A DNA stretch of 64,000 nucleotides from B18-G4 sp032250805 (GTDB lineage: Bacteria > Bacteroidota > Bacteroidia > Bacteroidales > B18-G4): contig JAVVEM010000003.1 in NCBI GenBank assembly GCA_032250805.1, positions 1 through 64,000 on the forward strand, in the 5' to 3' direction. The position numbers and the translations under genes are program-made. Below the pieces are notes generated by a model. It did not search any database. It was not told the origin of the DNA and worked only from the letters and a program-made list of their open reading frames with translations. This document shows positions 1 through 8,259 of this stretch, one piece after another; position 1 is the first letter of the stretch; every line of letters begins with the position of its first letter.

Positions 1-49
1 CATCGAATAAACGAATAAACAAAAACCGAAACAAGTGACCAGAAACAAG

Positions 50-235
50 TAACCTGAAACCAGAGACCAGCAGATTTGTTATTTGTTATTCGTTATTTGT
101 TATTGTCGTGTGCTCGAACCCACGGGGAAGCGGGTAATTCACTTCTAAATTCCATGTTCCTTGTTCGATGTTCATTATTCCAGCGGCACCCGGCACCATT
201 GTCATCCTGAGTCGAAGGGCGGCACCCGGCACTCA
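50..235. repeat. Intergenic repeat cluster, copy R1
   Basis: Non-coding DNA before pyrE built of short modules that recur elsewhere in the window. It contains a CCAG-rich stretch, then imperfect GTTATTT heptamers (about 79-103), then a 25-base word at 157-181 whose exact reverse complement is at 2066-2090, then two direct copies of GCGGCACCCGGCAC (183-196 and 219-232) flanking GTCATCCTGAGTCGAAGG. No credible gene is present in 1-275. Confidence 0.7.
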
Positions 236-275
236 TTAGCCATCTTTTTCTTATTTTAGCGCAAAATTTCAACCC

Positions 276-926
276 ATGATCTACAAAAAAGAGACTGCCT
301 TTGCTGTTGCCGGCTATCTGCTGCAGGTAAATGCCATTAAACTGAATAATAAAAACCCCTTTACCTGGGCCTCGGGCATGCGTTCGCCCATATATTGCGA
401 CAACCGCGTAACGCTCTCATTTCCCGATGTGCGGACATACATTCGCCAGCAGTTTGTGAATGCGATCAGGGATGAATTTGGCGATGTTGACCTTATTGCC
501 GGAGTAGCTACAGGAGCTATTGCCCAGGGCGTACTGGTGGCCCAGGAAATGGAACTGCCGTTTGCCTATGTTCGCTCCGGCAGTAAAGGCCATGGCCTCG
601 AAAACCAGATCGAAGGCAAGGTGGAAGCAGGACAAAAGGTTGTGGTGGTGGAAGATCTTGTTTCGACCGGCGGCAGCAGCCTCAAAGCCGTCGAAGCATT
701 GCGGCAGGCTGGTTGTGAGGTGCTGGGTATGGTGGCCATTTTTACCTATGAGCTGCCTGCTGCACTTAAAAACTTTGAGGAATCCAACTGTAAGCTCATC
801 ACACTTTCCGACTACAGCAGCATGATACAAAGAGCGGTGGAAAAGGAATATATCCAGCCTTCCGATATGGAATCGCTCACGGAATGGCGTAAAGACCCGA
901 AAAAATGGGCCCAAAAATTTGAATGA
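276..926 (+). CDS. pyrE: Orotate phosphoribosyltransferase
   Basis: PyrE makes orotidine 5'-phosphate from orotate and PRPP in cytoplasmic de novo pyrimidine synthesis. The 216-residue length is normal. The PRPP-binding loop VVVVEDLVSTGGSS lies at residues 122-135 and the flexible catalytic loop RSGSKGHGLENQIEG at 100-114. A near-match to the Bacteroidota -7 box (TATTTTAG, 252-259) lies 16 bases before the ATG. The stop overlaps the next start by ATGA, so the SRPBCC gene is probably translationally coupled. The next pyrimidine enzyme, PyrF, is encoded about 46 kb away on the other strand, so the pathway is not an operon here. Confidence 0.97.
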   Translation: MIYKKETAFAVAGYLLQVNAIKLNNKNPFTWASGMRSPIYCDNRVTLSFPDVRTYIRQQFVNAIRDEFGDVDLIAGVATGAIAQGVLVAQEMELPFAYVRSGSKGHGLENQIEGKVEAGQKVVVVEDLVSTGGSSLKAVEALRQAGCEVLGMVAIFTYELPAALKNFEESNCKLITLSDYSSMIQRAVEKEYIQPSDMESLTEWRKDPKKWAQKFE

Positions 927-1305
927 TGAAAATAAAAAGCGATCCGGTAAAAGCAGATGCTCCTGCTTCAAAGGTGTTTGATTTTCTGAGCAATTTCAAC
1001 AATTACCAAAAACTGATGCCTGAGCAGGTGATCAAATGGGAATCGGACGCGAAAGCAGGCCGTTTTACCATTGAGGGGCTCACCGGGATCGGCCTGCGCA
1101 TCGAAGATGCTGTTCCCGGAACGTATGTCCTGCTGCATTCCGATGGCAAAGTGCCTTTTGATTTTACACTCAGATTTACCCTTGCAGCTGAAGGTGATCA
1201 AACTGAAGTTTCCTGTGAGTTTGATGGAAACGTTTCTCCCATGATCGCCATGATGGCCAAACGCCCCCTCACAAACCTCGTCAATCATATGGTGGGGGAA
1301 ATCCC
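923..1305 (+). CDS. SRPBCC-fold protein, 3' end lost in assembly gap
   Basis: The 127 visible residues form a small START/SRPBCC-type (Bet v1-like) ligand-binding fold. The pattern is ADAPASKVFDFLSNFNNYQKLMP at the start, alternating strands in the middle, and a C-terminal helix beginning PLTNLVNHMVGEI where the sequence runs into N. Family members of this type end only a few residues further on, so little is missing. It starts inside the pyrE stop codon (ATGATG at 923), suggesting coupling. A ligand cannot be told from sequence. Its place beside pyrE, birA, rsfS and ftsH appears conserved in Bacteroidota (from memory). Confidence 0.8.
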
Positions 1306-1405
1306 NNNNNNNNNNNNNNNNNNNNNNNNNNNNNNNNNNNNNNNNNNNNNNNNNNNNNNNNNNNNNNNNNNNNNNNNNNNNNNNNNNNNNNNNNNNNNNN
1401 NNNNN
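1306..1405. other. Assembly gap of 100 N
   Basis: Exactly 100 undetermined bases, the usual placeholder for a gap of unknown size. The frames on both sides happen to be in register, giving a false 364-residue fusion of an SRPBCC protein to a biotin ligase. From what both proteins lack (a few C-terminal residues of one, about 35-40 N-terminal residues of the other), the true gap is probably in the range of 100-200 bases; this is an inference. Confidence 0.95.
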
Positions 1406-2017
1406 AGGGGCCATGATGGAAATACCTGGGAAAGTGAGGCAGGAAAGAATCTGCTCATGAGCATAATTCTCTATCCTGATTTTCTGGAGGTCGCCCGACA
1501 GTTTTATCTCAGCATGGCCGTGGCGCTGGGGATCGTGGATGCCCTGGAAGAGCTGTTGCCTGATGAATCATTTTTGCTTAAGTGGCCCAATGATATTTAT
1601 TTTGGGAACAGGAAACTTGGTGGCATCCTGATAAACACAGAGATCATCGGTGAGCAATTCAGGTACGTTATCGCCGGAACAGGAATCAATGTCAACCAGG
1701 TGCAGTTCTCCCCCGGGATCCCGAACCCGGTATCGCTCCTGCAAATATGCAGTAAAAAATTCAGGATTGAACACGTATCACAACTGGTGGCCGCCGGCAT
1801 CATGAGGCGCATTGGCAGCCTGGAGTCTTCTGCCGGAATTGTTCGTGAAGATTATCAAAAATGTATGCTGGGCATGGGTCAGCAAAGAAATTTCATTTAT
1901 AAGGGTGAAAATATCAGCGCTACAATTGGCGGTGTCGACGAATTCGGGCATCTGATATTGTTTGTTCATGACCAAACCATCACCTGCGACCTCAAAGAAG
2001 TGGAGTTTGTGTTTTAA
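1406..2017 (+). CDS. birA: Biotin--[acetyl-CoA-carboxylase] ligase, 5' end lost in gap
   Basis: BirA-type enzymes activate biotin to biotinyl-AMP and attach it to the carrier lysine of biotin-dependent carboxylases. The visible 203 residues start inside the biotin/ATP-binding loop (RGHDGNTWES, the tail of the family GRGxxGxxW motif). They continue with the catalytic signature LKWPNDIYFGNRKLGGILI and the TGINVNQ strand, and finish with the small SH3-like C-terminal domain ending in LKEVEFVF. There is no sign of an N-terminal DNA-binding domain, but that part lies in the gap. It is most likely the single-domain, non-repressor type common in Bacteroidota. Confidence 0.92.
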   Translation, partial: RGHDGNTWESEAGKNLLMSIILYPDFLEVARQFYLSMAVALGIVDALEELLPDESFLLKWPNDIYFGNRKLGGILINTEIIGEQFRYVIAGTGINVNQVQFSPGIPNPVSLLQICSKKFRIEHVSQLVAAGIMRRIGSLESSAGIVREDYQKCMLGMGQQRNFIYKGENISATIGGVDEFGHLILFVHDQTITCDLKEVEFVF

Positions 2018-2028
2018 CCCGGCCTTGC

Positions 2029-2435
2029 TCCTACGTCCTTCGGACTCCGGCGGGCAGGGGACAGGGGAATAATGAACATCGAACAAGGAATGATGAACAT
2101 GGAAGTTTAATGATTTAGCGATTTCCGATTTTCGGTTTCCGAATTGTTTACTTAATCCATTATTCAAACTCTTCGTGTTCTTCGCGCGGTACTTCGTGGC
2201 CTTTGCGGTGAAAAAAATATCAAATAACAAACTGGTCTCTGGTTATATTTAACCCTGAAACCAACGAGTTCTCGGGGCAGGCACTGCAACACTGTCCACC
2301 TACGCCTCTCATCAGCCGAAGCTTTAGCGAAGGATGAAAGGCTTCGGTGGATACGAAAACACTGAAACCATGAAACCATGAAACACTGAAGCATCCAGCA
2401 TCCAGTATCCAGCAACCAGCATCCAGCAACCAATA
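2029..2435. repeat. Intergenic repeat cluster, copy R2
   Basis: This stretch has no gene and holds the modules seen at R1, R3 and R4. The word at 2066-2090 is the exact reverse complement of 157-181, and 2087-2108 is the exact reverse complement of 22947-22968. At 2222-2236 there is an AAATAAC module, and at 2268-2281 the reverse complement of CCTGCCCCGAGAAC. A segment at about 2259-2390 is homologous, in inverted orientation, to 22458-22590. Microrepeats of CCAGCA/CCAGTA fill 2394-2432. Translations of the segment give spurious peptides with ASADERRRWT-like strings. Confidence 0.75.
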
Positions 2436-2462
2436 TCTTACAAATAACCCAACACTTTTTCT

Positions 2463-2470
2463 TACCTTTG
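2463..2470 (+). promoter_or_regulatory. Putative -7 box of rsfS promoter
   Basis: TACCTTTG matches the Bacteroidota -7 consensus TAnnTTTG exactly. It lies 15 bases before ATG 2486, and it overlaps the alternative TTG start at 2468, which would therefore be untranscribed. No good TTG -33 element is visible at the usual distance. Confidence 0.6.
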
Positions 2471-2485
2471 CAGCAAATTGGTTTT

Positions 2486-2857
2486 ATGACAAATGCCTCC
2501 TCAGAGAATTCAAAACAACTGGTAGAGATCATTGTACATGGTTTGCAGGATAAAAAAGGCCTGGATATTTTGTTTATTGATTTCAGCTCAACACCGAACA
2601 CAGTAGCCAATTATTTTGTTATTTGTCATGGAAGCAGCAATGTTCATGTTGATTCGCTTGCTGATGGCGTGATCCATAAAGTGAAAGAAAAAACGGGCGA
2701 TAAGCCATGGAATAAAGAGGGATTGGAAAATGCGGAATGGATTTTGCTGGACTATGCTGACGTGGTGGTGCATATTTTCCAGGAAAGTACGCGTAAATTC
2801 TACAATCTGGAAGGATTATGGGGAGACATGGATATCACCAGGGTAGAAAGCAGTTGA
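2486..2857 (+). CDS. rsfS: Ribosomal silencing factor RsfS
   Basis: RsfS (Iojap/DUF143 family) binds ribosomal protein L14 and blocks joining of the subunits when nutrients are scarce. The 123-residue product has the family core KQLVEIIVHGLQDKKGLDI, the VANYFVICHGSSNVHVDSLADGV strand-helix segment, and the C-terminal WILLDYADVVVHIFQ...YNLEGLWGD block. I chose ATG 2486 because an exact -7 promoter box covers the upstream TTG start. It is followed 24 bases later by ftsH on the same strand, and this rsfS-ftsH pairing is common in the phylum. Confidence 0.95.
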   Translation: MTNASSENSKQLVEIIVHGLQDKKGLDILFIDFSSTPNTVANYFVICHGSSNVHVDSLADGVIHKVKEKTGDKPWNKEGLENAEWILLDYADVVVHIFQESTRKFYNLEGLWGDMDITRVESS

Positions 2858-2881
2858 TCATATTACTATTATTACGACAGA

Positions 2882-5014
2882 ATGGCAGATACAGATAAAT
2901 CAAAAAAAGAGCATAAAAAGCCGGGTCTTCCGAATATGAAGAACAAGGGTAAATTCAATTTCTATTGGATCTATGCCATCATGTTCTTTATCATCTTCAT
3001 CATATATTTTACAGGCTTCAACGACAGCACCTCAAAGACCGACTGGCCGCAATTGCAGGAAATGTTGCAGGACGAGGATGTTGAACGCATTATTGTTGTC
3101 AACAAAGATAAAGCCGAGGTCTTCATAAAGGAAGATATCCTTATGCGTGATGAAAAATATAAGGATGTCAGGCCCTCGGGCATGAGTTCGGGCGGCCCCC
3201 AGTATTACATGAACATCAGCTCTGCCGAAAGTTTTGAAGAAAAGCTCTCCGAAGCGCAGCAGAACGTTGATGAGCCGGTATATCCTGAATTTGAGAACCG
3301 GACAAGCTGGACTGACAGCCTTAGCTGGTTGCTGCCGATCATCATTCTGGTTGTGGTTTGGATCGTGATCATGCGCATGATGGGCCGAGGTGCAGGAGGT
3401 GCCGGAGGGCAGATATTTAACATCGGCAAGTCGAAGGCACAGCTCTTCGATAAAAGCACCAGCGTAAGCATTAATTTCCAGGATGTGGCAGGGCTTGAAG
3501 AAGCAAAAGTTGAGATCAAGGAGATCGTCGATTTTCTTAAGAGTCCCGAAAAATATACCAAATTGGGAGGGAAGATCCCGAAAGGAGCTTTGCTGGTGGG
3601 GCCTCCCGGAACCGGAAAGACACTGCTGGCCAAAGCCGTTGCCGGTGAAGCCAAAGTACCTTTTTTCAGCATATCGGGTTCCGACTTTGTTGAAATGTTC
3701 GTGGGCGTTGGTGCATCGCGCGTGCGCGATCTCTTTAAGCAAGCCAAAGAAAAAGCTCCCTGTATCATCTTTATTGATGAGATTGATGCAATAGGGCGTG
3801 CACGGGGAAAAAATCCCATGACCGGGGCCAATGACGAGCGCGAAAATACACTCAACCAGTTGTTGACCGAGATGGATGGTTTTACCAGCAATACCGGGGT
3901 GATCATCCTGGCAGCTACCAACAGGGCCGATGTTCTTGACCGCGCCCTGATGCGCGCCGGACGATTCGACAGGCAGATACTCGTGGAACTGCCCGATCTC
4001 GAAGAGCGTAAAGCAATATTTCTTGTGCATATGCGCCCATTGAAAATGGATGACAGTGTTAAAAATGATTTTCTGGCAAAACAAACTCCCGGATTCTCCG
4101 GTGCCGATATCGCCAATGTGTGTAACGAAGCAGCCCTGATCGCTGCCCGGAAAAATAATAAAAGCGTAACACGCCAGGATTTTATGGATGCCATCGACAG
4201 GATCATTGGCGGGCTCGAAAAAAGAAATAAGATCATCTCGGCACGCGAAAAGAAAGTTATTGCTTTTCATGAAGCAGGCCATGCATCTATTAGCTGGTTG
4301 CTTGAACATGCCCACCCGCTGGTAAAAGTAACCATTGTTCCGCGCGGAAAAGCCCTCGGCGCTGCCTGGTACCTCCCGGAGGAACGGCAGATCACTACCA
4401 CAGAACAAATGTTTGATGAGATGACCGCAACACTTGGTGGCAGGGCATCGGAAAGGGTGGTTTTTGGTAAAATTTCAACAGGTGCCCTCAACGACCTCGA
4501 AAGGGTTACAAAACAGGCCTATAATATGGTGGTGTATTTCGGTTTGAACGATAAGATCGGAAACATCAGTTATTATGATTCGACAGGACAGCAGGAATAT
4601 TCATTCCAGAAGCCTTACAGTGAGAAAACGGCCGAAATGATCGATAAGGAGATAAAATTACTGGTTGAAAGTGCCTATGATCGTGCAGTGGATCTCTTGA
4701 CAAAAAATCGCGATAAACTCGAAAAACTGGCTACAAGGTTGCTCGAAAAAGAGGTGATCTTCAGCGAAGACCTGGAGGAGATATTTGGACCACGTCCGTG
4801 GGATGAGGATAAAAGACCTGGCGAAAACGGAAATGGCAATGATGAGAAGCCGGAAAAAGATGATCTGAAACCGGAAAATAATGACGCGCAAGCTTTGTTG
4901 GATGAGAAACCTGCGGCAGACAGTGACCTGAACCCTGAATCTGCTAAAAAGCCGCCAAAAGCCGGCAAGAAGCCAAAAAAAGCCGGTGACAAGGATTCAG
5001 AAACCAAAAAATAG
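2882..5014 (+). CDS. ftsH: ATP-dependent zinc metalloprotease FtsH
   Basis: FtsH is a membrane-anchored AAA+ protease that extracts and degrades membrane and regulatory proteins. The 710 residues show transmembrane helices at about 28-46 and 147-166 around a periplasmic loop. The AAA domain has Walker A GPPGTGKT at 240-247, Walker B IIFIDE at 295-300, and the second region of homology ATNRADVLDRAL...GRFDR at 344-364. The zinc site is HEAGH at 463-467, with D538 in STGALNDLER as likely third ligand. The last 70 residues are a Lys/Glu/Pro-rich tail, longer than in enterobacterial FtsH. It lies between rsfS and a LUD protein that starts 2 bases after its stop. Confidence 0.98.
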   Translation: MADTDKSKKEHKKPGLPNMKNKGKFNFYWIYAIMFFIIFIIYFTGFNDSTSKTDWPQLQEMLQDEDVERIIVVNKDKAEVFIKEDILMRDEKYKDVRPSGMSSGGPQYYMNISSAESFEEKLSEAQQNVDEPVYPEFENRTSWTDSLSWLLPIIILVVVWIVIMRMMGRGAGGAGGQIFNIGKSKAQLFDKSTSVSINFQDVAGLEEAKVEIKEIVDFLKSPEKYTKLGGKIPKGALLVGPPGTGKTLLAKAVAGEAKVPFFSISGSDFVEMFVGVGASRVRDLFKQAKEKAPCIIFIDEIDAIGRARGKNPMTGANDERENTLNQLLTEMDGFTSNTGVIILAATNRADVLDRALMRAGRFDRQILVELPDLEERKAIFLVHMRPLKMDDSVKNDFLAKQTPGFSGADIANVCNEAALIAARKNNKSVTRQDFMDAIDRIIGGLEKRNKIISAREKKVIAFHEAGHASISWLLEHAHPLVKVTIVPRGKALGAAWYLPEERQITTTEQMFDEMTATLGGRASERVVFGKISTGALNDLERVTKQAYNMVVYFGLNDKIGNISYYDSTGQQEYSFQKPYSEKTAEMIDKEIKLLVESAYDRAVDLLTKNRDKLEKLATRLLEKEVIFSEDLEEIFGPRPWDEDKRPGENGNGNDEKPEKDDLKPENNDAQALLDEKPAADSDLNPESAKKPPKAGKKPKKAGDKDSETKK

Positions 5015-5016
5015 CC

Positions 5017-5661
5017 ATGGACGACACCACCTCACGCGAGAAGGTTCTGAAAAGCATTCGTAATGCCCTGATCTCAAAACTGGATAATCCATACCAGGAT
5101 GTTGATTTTGACTCTTCTTTGTATCATCCCCTGGATGATGCTCCCGAGATGGTTTTTGCCCGCGAACTGCTCGATGTTTCAGGCAAGTTTGTGTATTGCA
5201 GCGACGACAGGGAATTTGTGCAAATGCTGCAATCGGTTATAAGGGAGAACAAATGGGACTCCATCCATTGCATTGATGAGCAATTGATGGAAATGCTGAA
5301 CGGTAGCGGGATTCGATTTACCACAGAAGAGCATCAGTTTGATCAAATGAAAGCCGGTCTTACACGCTGCGAATACCTCGTGGCAAGGCTTGGCAGTGTT
5401 ATGGTGTCGTCGGCTCACTCCTCCGGACGCAGGATGAACGTATTCCCCGAAACACACCTTATTTATGCCCGGGCATCACAATTGGTACCCGGCATCAGTG
5501 ATGCCCTGAAAGGAATAAAGGGAAGGTACGGAAAAGAACTTCCTTCAATGATCAGCATGATAACCGGACCGAGCAGGACCGCCGATATTGAGAAAACCCT
5601 GGTGATGGGTGCACACGGACCCAAAGACCTTTATGTTTTTATGATTGATGATAAGGTGTAA
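5017..5661 (+). CDS. LUD-domain protein, LutC/YkgG family
   Basis: The 214-residue protein belongs to the LUD family that includes LutC of the lactate-oxidising LutABC complex. The core MVSSAHSSGRRMNVFPETHLI and the C-terminal hallmark ITGPSRTADIEKTLVMGAHGPKDLYV are both present. No lutA or lutB gene is nearby. It sits between ftsH (2 bases upstream) and cdsA (17 bases downstream). A role in lactate use therefore cannot be inferred; this stand-alone LUD protein next to ftsH recurs in Bacteroidota (from memory) and its function is unknown to me. Confidence 0.9.
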   Translation: MDDTTSREKVLKSIRNALISKLDNPYQDVDFDSSLYHPLDDAPEMVFARELLDVSGKFVYCSDDREFVQMLQSVIRENKWDSIHCIDEQLMEMLNGSGIRFTTEEHQFDQMKAGLTRCEYLVARLGSVMVSSAHSSGRRMNVFPETHLIYARASQLVPGISDALKGIKGRYGKELPSMISMITGPSRTADIEKTLVMGAHGPKDLYVFMIDDKV

Positions 5662-5678
5662 ACAAGAATAAGCTAAAA

Positions 5679-6500
5679 TTGAAAAACCTCATTACCAGGA
5701 CGATCACAGGTGCAGTTTTTATTGCATCCATTATTTTAAGCGCCATTTATTCGCCGCTGTTATTTGCAATCCTTTTTTTTATCATGGCAATGGTTGCTAT
5801 GTGGGAATTTCAACGCCTGAACATAAAAACCCTGCCTGTTACAAAAGCGTTTCCCGGAATTCTGACAGCTGTAATTACCTATGCTGTCATTGCCTTATAT
5901 GCCTTAACACGACTGGGTGCTGAGGCCCTTTGGCTGATCCCCGCTGCATCATTGCTGCTCATTCTTATCCATGTGTTTTCTGCCGGCCCGGGAGCATTAA
6001 AAACGATCACTGTCGATCTGCTCGGAGTGGTCATGGTCGTTTTTCCCCTTGCTTTGCTAAACATCTTCCTTAACCCTTCCCTGGTGCCGGCCTATCATAC
6101 CCCCTGGTTCGTGCTGGGCATGTTTTTAATCCTCTGGACACATGATACATTTGCTTATCTCACAGGAAGCCTGTTTGGTAAACACCCCCTGTCGCCGAAA
6201 ATATCACCTAAAAAATCAATCGAAGGAAGTATTGGCGGATTTGGGTTTTCGCTTATTGCCGCATATATTATATCAATCTTTTCGCCGGAGTTGAATCTTT
6301 GGCTATGGATAAGTATTGCTGTAATTATTGCTGTATTCGGAACCCTGGGCGACCTTGCCGAGTCGCTGCTCAAAAGAAATGCCGGCCTTAAGGACTCTGG
6401 AAATATTTTGCCCGGGCACGGAGGCATGCTGGATCGTTTCGACAGTGTGTTTTTTGTTTCTCCAATTGTACTGATTTTAATACTTTTGTCAATCTCATGA
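5679..6500 (+). CDS. cdsA: Phosphatidate cytidylyltransferase
   Basis: CdsA makes CDP-diacylglycerol from phosphatidate and CTP, the precursor of all membrane phospholipids. The product is a polytopic membrane protein of 273 residues with about seven to eight hydrophobic helices. The C-terminal family signature SLLKRNAGLKDSGNILPGHG is followed by GMLDRFD, which holds the Mg-binding aspartates. The start is TTG at 5679: the residues after it (KNLITRTITGAVF) match the usual N-terminus and no ATG fits. Its stop overlaps the psd start by ATGA, coupling two consecutive steps of phosphatidylethanolamine synthesis. Confidence 0.96.
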   Translation: MKNLITRTITGAVFIASIILSAIYSPLLFAILFFIMAMVAMWEFQRLNIKTLPVTKAFPGILTAVITYAVIALYALTRLGAEALWLIPAASLLLILIHVFSAGPGALKTITVDLLGVVMVVFPLALLNIFLNPSLVPAYHTPWFVLGMFLILWTHDTFAYLTGSLFGKHPLSPKISPKKSIEGSIGGFGFSLIAAYIISIFSPELNLWLWISIAVIIAVFGTLGDLAESLLKRNAGLKDSGNILPGHGGMLDRFDSVFFVSPIVLILILLSIS

Positions 6501-7156
6501 GGTTTCATCCCACAGGAATTAAGCCGGTAATTGTCTTACTTGCAGGAGTATTAACAATCCTGCTGTTTATAAACATGCTGTTTCCGGTACAGAGCATCGT
6601 ACATATGATACTCTATGCTGTGGCCACTGTTTTTATGTTTCTCGTGATTCGCTTTTTCCGCTTTCCTTCACGCAACTCAGTAATCGACCAGGATATCGTA
6701 TACAGCGGGGCTGATGGTAAAGTGGTAGCTATTGAGAAAGTGCATGTTCCTGAGTATTTTGATGATGAACGTATTCAGGTGTCGGTTTTTATGACACCGG
6801 TAAATGTGCATGTAAACTGGAGTCCTGTTGGTGGACAAATTGTTTACCGGAAATATCACAAGGGAAAATTCCTTGTAGCCTTCAATCCCAAGTCGTCGCT
6901 GGTAAATGAACATACCTCATTTGTGATCCGCGACCTCAAAGATCGCGACATCATGGTTCGCCAGATAGCTGGTGCCATGGCCCGGCGCATCATCCTTGTC
7001 CCGGAGGAAGGCAGTATGATTGGGCAGGGCGAATATATCGGGATAATCAAATTTGGATCAAGGGTAGACATCATGTTGCCGGCCGATGCAAAAATTTTGG
7101 TTAAAATTGGCGATAAAGCCGTTGCTACGCATACGGTTATGGCAAAACTCACTTAA
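6497..7156 (+). CDS. psd: Phosphatidylserine decarboxylase, short form
   Basis: Psd decarboxylates phosphatidylserine to phosphatidylethanolamine using a pyruvoyl group formed by self-cleavage. This is the short type (219 residues). Two N-terminal hydrophobic helices at about 10-30 and 36-53 are followed by the core with PVNVHVNWSPVGG (101-113), NPKSSLVNEHT (130-140) and the cleavage region KFGSRVD at 185-191. S188 is the predicted serine converted to pyruvoyl. It overlaps cdsA by 4 bases. The pssA gene for the intermediate step is not in the window. The gene runs convergently into the HAD gene with only 14 bases between stops. Confidence 0.94.
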   Translation: MRFHPTGIKPVIVLLAGVLTILLFINMLFPVQSIVHMILYAVATVFMFLVIRFFRFPSRNSVIDQDIVYSGADGKVVAIEKVHVPEYFDDERIQVSVFMTPVNVHVNWSPVGGQIVYRKYHKGKFLVAFNPKSSLVNEHTSFVIRDLKDRDIMVRQIAGAMARRIILVPEEGSMIGQGEYIGIIKFGSRVDIMLPADAKILVKIGDKAVATHTVMAKLT

Positions 7157-7170
7157 CAGTAAATTTCTCC

Positions 7171-7866
7171 TTATAAAATATTGATCAGATCAGTGAGGCA
7201 ATTAATCTCGTAAGTAACTGCTTCGGCATGTACATTCTTACCGGGATTGAAATAAATCTGGTCCATGCCGATATTTCTCGCACCAACAATGTCAACGTCA
7301 AGATCGTCGCCAATAATAATGCTTTCGGCAGCTGAGCACCTTGCTTTGGACAGTGCATGCCTGAAGATCCCGGGTTCGGGTTTTTTACTTCCCGCTTCCT
7401 CCGAAGTAGTTACGCTTTTAAAAAAACGGCTGAGCCGTGCAATCCGGAATTTTTGCTCCTGCACTTCCTGAAAACCATTGGTGATAATATGCAGGGGATA
7501 TCTGTCAAATAAATATTCGAGCGTTTCTATGGTGCCGGGAAACAGGAATGCTTTTTCAGGATTGACTTTTACATAATCTTCCGACATCCCTATCGAAATA
7601 CTGTGATCGCGAATCCCAAAGTCGGCAAGGGTCAACTCAAAGCGGCGGACATTTAAAACTTCTTTCAATATCTCACCTTTACGGTACCAACTCCACAATA
7701 AATCATTGTGCAACTCGTATTTTTCTCTGAAAACCTCCACACCGGGAACCCCTTTTTCGGCCAGCTTGTATTTTTCAAACATTCGGGAAAAAGTATCCTT
7801 TGCACTGGCATCAAAATCCCAGATCGTGCGGTCGAGATCAAAAAAAATGTGCTTGTAGTTTTTCAT
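7171..7866 (-). CDS. HAD phosphatase, YjjG-type noncanonical pyrimidine nucleotidase
   Basis: Haloacid dehalogenase-superfamily hydrolase of 231 residues. Motif I is FFDLDRT near the N-terminus (nucleophile and acid/base aspartates), motif II is ITNGF, motif III is the lysine in SKKPEPGIF, and motif IV is IIGDDLDVDIVGA. The helical cap between motifs I and II resembles YjjG, a nucleotidase that removes noncanonical pyrimidine nucleotides. Substrate remains an inference. ATG 7866 is preferred to the upstream TTG at 7875 because an exact -7 promoter box (7873-7880, minus strand) covers that TTG. Confidence 0.88.
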   Translation of the reverse strand: MKNYKHIFFDLDRTIWDFDASAKDTFSRMFEKYKLAEKGVPGVEVFREKYELHNDLLWSWYRKGEILKEVLNVRRFELTLADFGIRDHSISIGMSEDYVKVNPEKAFLFPGTIETLEYLFDRYPLHIITNGFQEVQEQKFRIARLSRFFKSVTTSEEAGSKKPEPGIFRHALSKARCSAAESIIIGDDLDVDIVGARNIGMDQIYFNPGKNVHAEAVTYEINCLTDLINIL

Positions 7867-7872
7867 TTCCGG

Positions 7873-7880
7873 CAAAGGTA
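7873..7880 (-). promoter_or_regulatory. Putative -7 box of the HAD gene promoter
   Basis: TACCTTTG on the minus strand is an exact TAnnTTTG match. Only six bases separate it from ATG 7866, so transcription would start at or within a few bases of the start codon. The upstream region where a -33 element should be belongs to the R3 repeat. Confidence 0.55.
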
Positions 7881-7890
7881 GTTAATTATA

Positions 7891-8160
7891 GGGTTTCATG
7901 CCTGCCCCGAGAACGAAGTCGAGCGGTTCTCTCAAATACATTGTTTTCGCTTTTTAGAATTTCCCCGGGCCCTACTGTATCAGAAATCAGAATGGGAAGG
8001 TCGGGAAACGGTTTTTCAGACAGCACGACGGCACAAAGAGAAATAACAAATAACAAATAACAAACTTGATTACTGGATGCTGGATGCTGGGTAATGGATT
8101 CTGGATTGCTCTCGTAGCTGGTCGCTGCTGGCTTCTGGTTACTGGTAACTGGTTAAAAAT
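7891..8160. repeat. Intergenic repeat cluster, copy R3
   Basis: The word at 7891-7914 is identical over 24 bases to 22551-22574, and its last 14 bases (CCTGCCCCGAGAAC) occur reversed at 2268-2281. Further on are three AAATAAC heptamers (about 8042-8062) followed by CTGGATGCTGG/TTACTGG microrepeats (8068-8153). No gene is visible between the HAD and radical SAM genes (7867-8259). Confidence 0.72.
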
Positions 8161-8205
8161 AACTTTAGTCACTTTAGCTCACTCTAGCTCACTTTAGTTC
8201 ACTTG
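8161..8205. repeat. Tandem 10-bp repeat, about 4.5 units
   Basis: Successive decamers AACTTTAGTC, ACTTTAGCTC, ACTCTAGCTC, ACTTTAGTTC and a partial ACTTG follow each other without interruption. They lie at the edge of repeat cluster R3, about 55 bases downstream of the radical SAM stop codon. Confidence 0.8.
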
Positions 8206-8259
8206 TTCCCCATGGATGCAAATGTGTGTTTCTGTTTACTCAATACTCAATACCACATA

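Noticed and set aside
2029..2435. CRISPR array from the CCAG/AAATAAC repeats
   Set aside because: The repeats are short, degenerate and without regular spacers, and no cas genes are in the window.
2164..2610. Leftward frame of 148 codons overlapping the R2 repeat and rsfS
   Set aside because: It is made of repeat translations (LLDTGCWML, ASADERRRWT) and the antisense of rsfS, with no support as a protein.
3032..4408. Long reading frames of 458 and 343 codons opposite ftsH
   Set aside because: They are shadows of the ftsH coding sequence: composition is Cys/His/Ser-rich, there are no known domains, and ftsH is beyond doubt.
5017..5661. Lactate utilisation operon lutABC
   Set aside because: Only a LutC-like LUD protein is present; the neighbours are ftsH and cdsA.
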